Below are positions 55,704 through 64,000 of a DNA stretch of 64,000 nt, piece after piece (the first letter of the stretch is position 1; each line of letters opens with the position of its first letter). This DNA is from Clonostachys chloroleuca (lineage: Eukaryota; Ascomycota; Sordariomycetes; Hypocreales; Bionectriaceae). The stretch is taken from the NCBI GenBank assembly GCA_037952775.1, contig JBANAY010000003.1:16926001-16990000 (forward strand). Direction: 5' to 3'. The notes under the pieces are model-generated. The model worked only from the letters and a program-made list of their open reading frames with translations. It ran no database searches and was not told where the DNA came from. Both the position numbers and the translations under genes were made by a program.

Positions 55704-56691
55704 ATGCCACCCAAGTCGAAGGTGAGATTACTCTTTCTCTCGAATTTCTCCCCTAGCGTGGTATCAAATGATGTATTGCAAAATTCAAAGTATTTGCTAC
55801 TTCAGAGCCTGTTTTGCAGGCCATGAGACAATCATTCACCAATTGCCCTGATTTCCTTTACCAACGCTTGGTTTTTTGTTTATTCCTCTTCGTCCTCTAT
55901 ACACACCACAGAGTTGTATGTGTCAGAAACTGACCATGTTCACAGCCCGCCGCTGCCGGCGGTGGTCTCAGCCGCCTGCTGGCCATCTTCGCCGTCATGA
56001 CCGGCCTGCTGTCGGCGGTCGTCTGGCTGGTCGAGCAGAACCTCGACCGGTTCTACATCTTCGACATTGACCACCTGGGCGACGTGTCCAAGCGCGCAAT
56101 CGCCGCCCACGGCAACAACACGCGCGACGTCGTGTCCTACATCGTCTCCGAGCTCAGCGAGAGGTCGCCCGCACACGTCAACCTCGAGGAGGACTGGGTC
56201 TTCAACAACGCCGGCGGTGCCATGGGCGCCATGTACATCATCCATGCCAGTACGTCCCACCTCCTGACTCTTCCCGCCCTTTACTACCAGCAAATGGGGA
56301 AACCTAAAGCTAACATGGAATACAAGGCGTCACCGAGTACCTCATCGTCTTTGGCACCGCGGTCGGCACCGAGGGCCACACGGGCCGCCACACCGCCGAC
56401 GACTACTTCCACATCCTCTCGGGCGTGCAGCTGGCCTACGTCCCCGGCGAGTACGAGCCCGAGGTCTACCCCCAGGGCAGCGTGCACCACCTGCGCCGCG
56501 GCGACGTCAAGCAGTACAAGATGCCCGAGAGCTGCTTCGCCCTCGAGTACGCGCGCGGCTGGATCCCCCCGATGCTCTTCTTCGGGTTCGCCGACGGGCT
56601 GTCCAGCACGCTCGACATCCCGACCCTCTGGAAGACGACTAGGATTACCGGCAGGGAGATGATTGGCAACCTCCTGAAGGGCAAGCTATAA
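55704..56691 (+). CDS. erg2: C-8 sterol isomerase
   Basis: ER membrane enzyme that moves the sterol double bond from C-8 to C-7 in ergosterol synthesis (fecosterol to episterol); homologous to the animal sigma-1 receptor and a target of morpholine fungicides. Three exons, 55704-55721 (18 nt, MPPKSK), 55946-56249 and 56327-56691, give 228 aa, the normal length. The first intron is long for this window (224 bp). One N-terminal membrane helix ([21 protein letters not shown]) is followed by [50 protein letters not shown] and [15 protein letters not shown], all family hallmarks. The second half is very GC-rich at third positions. The C6 run in WIPPM is intact, unlike other runs in the window. Convergent with ric8, 279 bp away. 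Confidence 0.96.
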
Positions 56692-56970
56692 ATCGAGGGG
56701 GCTGCTTGGCGCATTGGCTGGGGCCCTCTTTATGTATTAATAGAAGTGTGAGGATCCATGTAGTTGGGATATTTATATGGCCAGTATTGGGGGAATTACA
56801 CTGGTAGCAAAATTATGAGATCTGCAGCTCGAATGGGGTGGCCATATCGCCTATATATCTAATGATTCGGAAAGTATAGACATAAAACACATAATTCACC
56901 TTATTATGTTAACACCCTTGACAAGATCGAGACGTGTTTGGGCAAGTAAGCAACTAATTCGGAGCTCGCC

Positions 56971-58786
56971 TTATTTCCCCTTAACATCTTTCTTTTCCTC
57001 CTCGTCATCGTCAGATGGTAGCTCTTCTATCCTCCCCTCCCTAGCTGCTGTCACGACCGGGTTCTCGACATCAACTATGCCCGTTGCTTTCAATCTACAA
57101 AGCGGTTGTTAGTAATTGATTCTGTAAAAGAGCTATTACTTCATGGATGAAAGGGTTTTGGTTGTTTCAGTTTTTGAGAGAGGGGGAGTGGGGGATGTAT
57201 ACCGTTCAAACAAGACAAAAAGACGCTCAGCCTCGCGCTCCTTCTCCTCGTCTGTCATCTCTGGTAGGATAGTGTTTGGCTCAGAATCGATCCTCTGTCC
57301 TGTGATCGGGTTGATGTGGGCGTTGGAAGCCCCTGCTCCGAGATCTTTCTGTGAGATTTCAATCCCCTGAGAGGAAAGATAGCCGGCAGCATTGCCAAAC
57401 CCGACGTTGTGCACAAACAGTGACGGATCTTTATCTGACAGTTCGAAGAACAATGACATGATGACTTCGCGGACCTCGGGGTATACGGATTCGCTCGACA
57501 GGTTCAGTATCTTGTGCGGCAGTGTTTGACCTTTTCCTAGGGCCTCGTGGCGGTCCTCGTCTGTAGGTATGATGCTGGCCTTCAAGTGAGTCTTTGCCTC
57601 GGTAGCCTCGGACTGGGCGATGCGTCGGAGGCCAAACAAGAGGGGCAAGATTTCTTTGCCATCCTCTTGGGTCGCATATGAAGCCACAGATGCTTTCAGA
57701 ATCTCAACGAGTTTACCGATTGCCTCGACGGAGATCTTTGTCTTCTCCTGGACTGGAAGGACGGGCAAACAGTTGACAAACAGGGAGACTGGAAGTTCGA
57801 GAGGAGGCGAGCCAACCGTCACCTTGGCCAGCATGTCCAGCACATGATCCACCGAGTCAAGGAAGAGGTGCGCTTGCGACTCATATCGCGAAGCAAGCGA
57901 TGCAAGAAGCCTCAAACTAGCTGCGGAAGGAGATGTAAGTTCTGCGGTGGGAAAAGGTCCAGACTTCGCATAGCGAGCAATCATCTATCACGCAGTTTCG
58001 ACCCCCGCAGTTAGACTCGAAGTTGCAAAAAGGCGTGCATATAAATCACGAGAAAAGGAGAAACTCACAGCGTTGACGTTGGTAGCAAGCCCATCTTTTT
58101 CGAGGACCTCTGTTAAATCAAGGCTGTTTCCATGGCATGAGAAAATGACGATGTTTGACAGAGCCAAATCATCCTCGGGGTCTTGCCGCTAGATAGACAA
58201 AGGGCTGTCAGAAGATGTGCGCCTCTCACTGAAAGAACCAGAAAATACGCAGGGAGCTGTTAATATACCTTGAAAAGGCTCGCGATTTTGTTTGCTCCAA
58301 TCTCCGATGACAAAAAGAGACGCGACGGGCTTGACCTCACGAGAACATTGTTGAGACACCGTAGGGCAGGCAGGTGCTCCGGCTTTGCTGTATCTTGAAA
58401 TGCATATTGACCCAAGATACGGACTCCCCGTCTCGAGAACAGTGACTGCAGGGCGTCTTCACTGAGAGACCTTGTAGATGTGTGGAGCTGAGTCAACAGC
58501 TGTTGGAGTTCTAAGTTGACGCAGATCAGACCCCGATCATGTGAACGTTCTAAGACTGCAGCTAGGGCCCAAAGGAGCAGGCATCTGCGGCAGGCATATT
58601 AAAAACGACTCACCTGCGCTTCCAAGTTTGCCCTCGTCCGCTGTGTCGAGTTTATTCAAGATACGCTCGATATCAGCCTTGGTTCCTACACGCAAGGTGG
58701 TCAGTTCCATTCGATAGGAAGCAGTTTGAAAAAGCGGCCGAATGCGGGGCAACGTGACCGATAATGTACTAACGAGGACCGGCCAT
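56971..58786 (-). CDS. ric8: Synembryn-like Ric8 guanine nucleotide exchange factor
   Basis: Non-receptor exchange factor and folding chaperone for G-protein alpha subunits; in Neurospora and Magnaporthe it is needed for growth, development and infection-related G-protein signalling. Six exons, 58786-58774 (13 nt of coding), 58685-58614, 58510-58269, 58188-58069, 57984-57203 and 57094-56971, are all in phase, for 450 aa. The protein is almost entirely helical (armadillo-like): RGVRILGQYAF, ALRCLNNVLVRSSPSRLFL, SLFVNCLPVLPV, LLFGLRRIAQSE, and the typical HKILNLSSESVYPEVREVIMSLFFELS. The C-terminal part has INPITGQRID, EMTDEEKEREAERLFVLFERL and an acidic lysine-rich end (EELPSDDDEEEKK). The last exon was found by matching the family end after FERL. 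Probably cytosolic and at the membrane. Confidence 0.88.
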
Positions 58787-59444
58787 GGCTCCTAGATTCG
58801 AATGAGCGAAAGGCTATAGTAAAATAGACCTGTCAGGGACCCGGGAGCGGTGGAAGCTAAGTAGGTAAGGTAATTTGATTGCTTGGTAATTCGATGTGCG
58901 CGAGATATCTAGCGGATCAGGTTAGAAGATAATGGCATCAGTTTCTCCGCTGCGTGCTCACACTAAATCATTCAGGGAAAATACCTATTCCTCCTGCGTG
59001 TAAGTTGTCTAGCCCACACCGGATCATCGCACCCTTGACGATGAGCAAGAAATAGAGTCAATTGAGTGAGAGGATGATACAAGTGACATGTTCCCAGTGT
59101 GATTTCTATTTTCTTGCACTGTAGACACTGTGTCAATAGTTCCACTTTTCACTCACTCCGAGTCCGTTGACTTTCTCCTCCAGGCAGGCAACGGACCGTG
59201 TCTCAGCTCAACGTCGCTTTAGTGGGAACAAATGATTATCATTATTACTACTAGGCAGGCAATATCCATACTCAATCAAGTATATACAAAATCAAACTAT
59301 ACCATCCTGAACCCGAGCGGTGTGCCAAAGCACAACGAGCGGTCTATGCTGAACTCAGCACAACCCGCCCACTGCCCCGACTCAGGACTGAAACACATGA
59401 TGACAAGAAGAAAAGAGAGAAATTGAGAGCGGCCAAGGCTCCGG
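58787..59444. other. Intergenic between ric8 and the GH43 gene
   Basis: 658 bp. Left part: promoter and leader of minus-strand ric8. Right part: 3' UTR of the minus-strand GH43 gene. AT-rich, no gene seen. Confidence 0.5.
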
Positions 59445-60436
59445 TTAATAGTACTCTGCCGAGTACAGGCACCGTCGAGAGTCCCCGCAATCGCCATGGA
59501 AGACCAGGAACTCATGGCCATGCTCATCGACGCTGCTCGTCGCTCCGCCAGGGGCACGGAGGCCATAGTACGGAGCTCTGAGCAGGGGGCCCCCGCGCGG
59601 ACGTAGGGGCCCTCGATCCTGTCGCTGTAGGCGTACTTGACGTCGTACCTGGGGTCCTGGAAGCAGTGGCTGCTGTAGAAGAGCACGTAGGTGCCATCCC
59701 GGCGGCGCGACAGGTTCGGTGCCTCGACCAGGGCGCCGTCCAAGTGAGGGACACGGTTCAAGATCTCAATGGGGCCGCCCAGCTTGGTTGAGCCGTCTGG
59801 CCCAACCCTCTGGAGCATGATGGGCGTGCGCATGTTGGGGTCGTCGACGCCAGTCCCGCAGGGCGTAGGGGCCCCGTGGGAGTTGCCGTCGACCTTGTAG
59901 ACGACGTATCGATCTCCAGAGCCGGGATCGACGAAGCCGGACGCATCGATGGCTCCTCCTTGGTCATAAGGGCATATCCAGGGGTTTGGGTCAGGCCGGT
60001 AGGGGCCCAAGATGTCCCAGGAGCGGGCAATGCCGATGCAGTGGCGGTGGCTGTTTGGCACCTCCCCGGTGAAGTACATGATGTAGCTGCCATCATTGAG
60101 TTCTCGGACATCCGGGGCCCAGGTGTTGCGGCCGCTTGTCCACGAGCTGTCCGGGAGAGGGTTGTGGTCCAGCAGGTGCCATTGCCCGAGACAATCGTCT
60201 GCGTATGCCACCTGGACAGGCCTGCCGTTGCCTTCGGTTGCGAAGGCATACCACCTACCATCCCGGCCCCGGATCACTGAGGGGTCCGGAAAGTCGAATG
60301 GCATTCTCCAACCAAGGCCGCCATTGTTGACGACATTGAGGTTTAGCGAACGCCCTCCCCTAGGTGAGAGAGGGGTGCTTGACGTGCAAACTGATAGATA
60401 TAAGAAGCCCAGAAGGGCGGAGAGGACGGCCATCAT
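59445..60436 (-). CDS. Secreted glycoside hydrolase family 43 enzyme, one homopolymer frame break
   Basis: Probable arabinofuranosidase, arabinanase or xylosidase acting outside the cell on plant hemicellulose or pectin side chains. The start at 60436 gives a signal peptide (MMAVLSALLGFLYLSVCTSS). The five-bladed propeller fold signatures are present: FPDPSVIRGRDGRWYAFAT with the general-base Asp, NTWAPDV, YIMYFTGE, a GFVDPGSGDRYVVYK blade, and the general-acid Glu in GALVEAPNL. About 36 residues from the end the frame breaks at the adjoining runs G5/C5 (59585-59594); one more base gives GAPLLRAPYYGLRAPGGATSS then EFLVFHGDCG, the normal GH43 end, and moves the stop to 59445-59447. Without the correction the frame runs on into unrelated residues to 59297. 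Restored length is 330 aa. Exact substrate cannot be told. No introns. Confidence 0.88.
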
Positions 60437-61872
60437 GTTCTCACGCTCTTGCGGCTTAGAAAGTATTGGATAGGGCTTGTGCCAAGAAGGAGAGTAAAGA
60501 GGGTTGCTGGACAAGCCTAAGTAAGTCCCCTCTTTCACTCCATGGCGGTACCATGGTCGGGTCTTTATCCTCTTGGAAGTCCATCATGTTTCCGACTGCG
60601 TGCCATGCCTTAGCTCACGTTGACCAAAGACACAGGAATGCAATAAAGGATCACGACGACGCTGGTTTGGTGAGATACCCCACCCTGTCCCCTGCAGGAC
60701 AATCTTGTTCAAATTTCCCTTTGCGCGTGTTTTCCAAAATGCATGCGAGTGCTCAACAACTCCACGACCCTGTGAAATGGTAATATTCCGGGCGCGAGAC
60801 AAGACAAAGACAAGACACTTGGGCACACTCAAGCAAGGACGATCTCTGGCAGATGATGAGAGCCAAGAGTCCACGAGTCCGTGAGTCCATGAGATACGGG
60901 TCCCAAGGTGGGCTGTCCTTTGCCTGGTGTTTCTCTCGCCGAGCATCATTAGAGGGGCAAGGCAGATCCCCAATCCCACACCGTGAATTAGATCAGGAAC
61001 AAGTTCAAAACCCAGGAACCCAATGTCCGGATGTGGCAGTTCCTGTCTCACTTGCTCAACCTTGGAGGAGGGGTAAGCTTCATCCGACAGAAATACTGGA
61101 TGAGTTTCTCTATCAAGACATCGTAGGGGCAAACCGCGCCATTGAAGTGTGCCTGGCGCCGCTCCGCATTGAGAGATCGCCTTGCCGATTGCCGCCCGTC
61201 AAGGTTCAAGGGGACCTCGTTCCGGCACGAACTGGTGTGGATACGAAAATATCGCACCGTGTCAGTCAGTCTCTTGCTTTTTTGCCCCGGAGGAACGCTG
61301 AGCCTTGTCTCACCTTCTGCTCTTGGCGAGACCAAAGCGGTCATTTGCTCAAAAGCCTCTTCCCAAGCATCACCACTTCCGGACACGTCGCCGCAGCTTT
61401 GGTACGCCCCAGATATTGTCCGGAGGATTGGGCGCGGAGGTAGTTTGCAGTGCACCACCGCTTCACTAATATTCCGAATTGCCCTGGTATCTCTGATCCA
61501 TGTATATGTAGCTTATTGGCAATATGCGTTCAAGCCTCACAAGACGATAGACAGTCTCACGAGTAACGGTTGTTCTCGGTACAGGATGTTCTTTGGGTCA
61601 AATGTTTCTTTCAGATATCAGCCTCGTCTACTCCTAATAACAAGATACTAAGGTTTGTCTGAAAACGTTGAAAATCAAGCCAAGATATGCAGAAGCAAAA
61701 AATCGAAATCCAACAACGCCATATCCCAACATGTAAAAGCCAGCCTTTTTTAATGGTACAGCAAGAGCGGAGGAGGCTCCTAGGCAAACAATGCGGCTGA
61801 GATCCGTTTGACTTTGCTAGTCCATCAATGGTAAAACCTTGGAGGCATCCAGGCACCCTCTTTTCCCTGCAC
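60437..61872. other. Intergenic between the GH43 gene and cbf5
   Basis: 1.4 kb. The left part is the GH43 promoter and the right part the cbf5 3' UTR. Overlapping frames at 60584-61132, 60853-61443, 61048-61458 and 61142-61651 lie on both strands over the same bases and none resembles a family, so no gene is called. Confidence 0.5.
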
Positions 61873-63517
61873 TTAGTCGCTGTCCTCGTCGTCGGCCTCG
61901 CCCTTGGCAGCCTTCTTTGCGGCCTTGGCGGCCTTTTTCTCAGCCTTCCGACGCTTGCGCTCAGCCTTCTCATCGGGTGTCTCGCCTTCGTGCTTCTTGC
62001 GCTTCTTCTTGTCGCTATCATCAGCAGCAGGGGTGCTGGGCTCCTCCTTTACCTCCTCCTTGGCTACCTCAACTGGCTTCTGAGGGGTGGCGGCGGCGGC
62101 GGCGGCAGCAGCATCTGAGGCGCTGAAGTCCTGGTACTCTGAAGTCCACTTGGAAGGAGTGGCGTCGTTGGGTCGTCCAAACTTGTCGAGCTTGCCATCA
62201 GCCTTGAGCTTCTTCTTCTCCTGGGCGACAGGTCCAAGGCCCCATCTGCGGGGGTACAGGTCGCGCTCCATGATGCATCGCTTGACCTTGGCAACAACGC
62301 CGTGGTCGCACGTTGACATCTCGACCGTAGACATTTGTGCGATACCCAGTGCGATAGCTTCGCCCTTGGTGGTCATCAAAACAACCTCCTCGTGGTGCTC
62401 AATGCCCGATTCTGTAAAACGTTGTTAGCCAAACCTGTCAGAAAGAACACCTCAAACTCAATTGTGGCGCTTACCGTATCGGAGGAGACCTGGAAGCATA
62501 AGCTTGGCACCATAGCACACAGCGTTGACAGCGCTGTCCTTGACGACCAGGCGCTTGTATCCGGTCAGGAGAGTCTCCAGAGGAGCAATGACCCTTCGGA
62601 GGTAGGACTCGTCGCGAGTGTTGTCCATCGTCCACTGTGCGTCGAGCACATCGTGCAGAGTAACGAGGTGCTTGTTCTCGTCCATGGCACCAGAGCGCAC
62701 ACGTCGCAGCTCCTGCATGTGAGCGCCGACACCAAGGAGGAGACCAAGATGCACACAAAGGGTACGGATGTAGGTTCCGGCCTCGCAGCTGACCCAGAAG
62801 ACACCGAGGTGGCGGTCATTGTCGAACTCAATGAGCTTGCTCTCGTAGATTGTTCGGATTCGAAGCTGACGCTTGACAGCGGAGATCAGGGGGGCGCTGG
62901 AAGAGAGCGCCGGACAGGGTCTCGAGGGCCTTGGCGAACTGAGGCTGGCCGCCGGGCAACTTGTCGTGCAGGCGGATGACGCACACGTACTCCTTTCCGG
63001 CTCCCTGCTGGGACTTGACCAGTCGAGTGGCACGGTCGATGCAAACAATCAGGCATCCGGTGACCTTGGGGTCGAGGGTACCACTGTGGCCAGTCTTCTC
63101 AACTCTACAGAACCAATCTCAGTCAGAAAAAATGCGACCAGAAACAACGAGAATATCACGCGGTGGAACGAACCGAAGGATGCGCTTAACCCAGGACACG
63201 ACCTCGTGACTAGAAGGGTTGGAAGGCTTGTCGAGATTGATAACACCAGAGCTGATGTACGACTTGAGGTCGCGCTTCAGAGGCGAGCAGCCATTGGGGA
63301 TTGGGGTAAAGTGGCCGGTTCGCACGAGAACTAGGGGCCAATGTGTCAGTATTCTCTACGGCTGATCCAGATATACCATCCCGCGAGCGATTCGGGACTC
63401 ACGCTTTTCATAGTTCTTGAGGAGGAGAGGCCACGAGCTCGTGTCAATGGCAGGTGTCACGGCCTGTGGCTTGATGATGTGCTCATCCTCCTGCTTGGAA
63501 ACCACGTCCATGGTCAT
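61873..63517 (-). CDS. cbf5: H/ACA ribonucleoprotein pseudouridine synthase (dyskerin/Cbf5), one homopolymer frame break
   Basis: Catalytic subunit of nucleolar H/ACA snoRNPs; converts uridine to pseudouridine in rRNA and snRNA. Four exons, 63517-63403, 63330-63174, 63104-62475 and 62411-61873, encode about 480 aa. The N-terminal dyskerin-like part has [39 protein letters not shown] and [15 protein letters not shown]. The catalytic Asp lies in [11 protein letters not shown] (about residue 102). [12 protein letters not shown] and a PUA domain (IALGIAQM...[26 protein letters not shown]) follow. The tail is Ala/Lys/Glu-rich with KKKRKK-type nuclear signals. Intron 2 uses a GTTCGT donor. In exon 3 the frame is lost in [13 protein letters not shown] at the G6 run 62889-62894 (plus strand); two more bases restore it and make the phases agree. 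Start at 63517, the first ATG in frame. Confidence 0.93.
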
Positions 63518-64000
63518 TTCCGCGGTTTGATTCCTCTTTGACAATGTAACCGACCGTCGGGAGCCACTCTCGAGAAGACAATTGCGTCGGGAAGGCAGAT
63601 GCAAGATGAATTTTCCTGCGGTCGGTGGTGATGTTTTGCCGATGGAACAGCTTCCAAATTTTTTTTTTCTGTGAGTGGGTCAAAAGCTTCGTCCACGAGT
63701 AGCAAGATGTGGCTGGTGTTAAAAGTGGAGAGGTCGACTCGATATTTTGACTCTGACTCTCAAACGCCACAGCTCCCAAGCCACACATAGAGGCCCACCC
63801 AAGGCGGTCAGTCGCGCAAATGAAGATCCTATTTCATCTCAGTATCATCAGACAGTCCAAGCTGGTCTTCTCATTATTTAGACAATAGGAATTACAGGCC
63901 CTGCTATATTTCGGAAAGTCCCAAGTAACCTTTCAGACTCAAAGCTGCCAAAAACTACCCTGGCAATTCGTGCCAATTGCAAATCGCAACTCACATCACT
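63518..64000. other. Upstream region of cbf5
   Basis: Last 483 bp of the window, upstream of the minus-strand cbf5 start, so promoter and 5' UTR are expected. A T9 run lies near 63658-63667. No further gene is visible before the window ends. Confidence 0.5.

Noticed and set aside
60584..61651. Several 100-200 codon frames between the GH43 gene and cbf5
   Set aside because: They lie on both strands over the same region and none shows a domain; no homopolymer correction produced a recognisable protein.
1..64000. CRISPR array, secondary-metabolite cluster or integrated virus
   Set aside because: No regularly spaced repeats, no polyketide or peptide synthetase signatures, and no viral polymerase or capsid-like frames were seen.

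Overview
This window comes from a filamentous ascomycete (Pezizomycotina), most likely a Sordariomycete and plausibly Hypocreales. Genes are split by 45-120 bp introns with GT-AG ends and CTAAC-type branch sites. They lie on both strands with long intergenic regions, and the set includes fungal-specific families: two Zn2Cys6 regulators, a Dsc1/Tul1 ubiquitin ligase, the C-8 sterol isomerase Erg2, and a CTF1-alpha/FarA-like fatty-acid regulator. I could run no database search, so family calls rest on motifs recognised by eye.

Layout. 1-9.5 kb: a rhomboid protease, a small membrane protein and a Zn2Cys6 regulator. 9.8-19.1 kb: a dense block of protein-quality and translation genes in mostly divergent or convergent pairs: dsc1(-), an HSBP1-like gene(+), an ER protein disulfide isomerase(-), rps29(+), mitochondrial EF-Tu(-) and a Pga2-like ER protein(+). 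20.9-29.5 kb: an Arg/Ser-rich Cys-paired protein of unknown function, a decayed piggyBac-type transposase missing its catalytic core, rpl4 and an aromatic aminotransferase. 31.1-35.7 kb: a very large acidic protein ending in a telomere-type ssDNA-binding OB fold. 38.9-49.8 kb: a mitochondrial malic enzyme and the CTF1-like regulator, separated by 4.8 kb without a recognisable gene. 51.7-63.5 kb: a Gas2-domain (Kar9-like) cytoskeletal protein, erg2, ric8, a secreted GH43 enzyme and cbf5.

The most pervasive signal is technical. Nine times a conserved reading frame breaks exactly at a short run of one base, and adding one or two bases of that run restores the family sequence. This includes rpl4 and cbf5, whose yeast counterparts are needed for growth. 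The likely explanation is under-called homopolymers in the assembly, not nine pseudogenes. Genes affected: the Zn2Cys6 regulator (two sites), dsc1, the piggyBac relic, rpl4, the telomere-OB protein, the Gas2 protein, GH43 and cbf5. Coordinates below are those of the given sequence, with the break noted.

The strongest biological leads are the 1,521-residue OB-fold protein with several SUMO-interaction-like motifs, the core-deleted piggyBac relic, a 29-nt microexon that carries the last zinc ligand of the CTF1-like regulator, and a CACGTG element shared by promoters of translation genes. No RNA genes, CRISPR arrays or secondary-metabolite cluster were seen.
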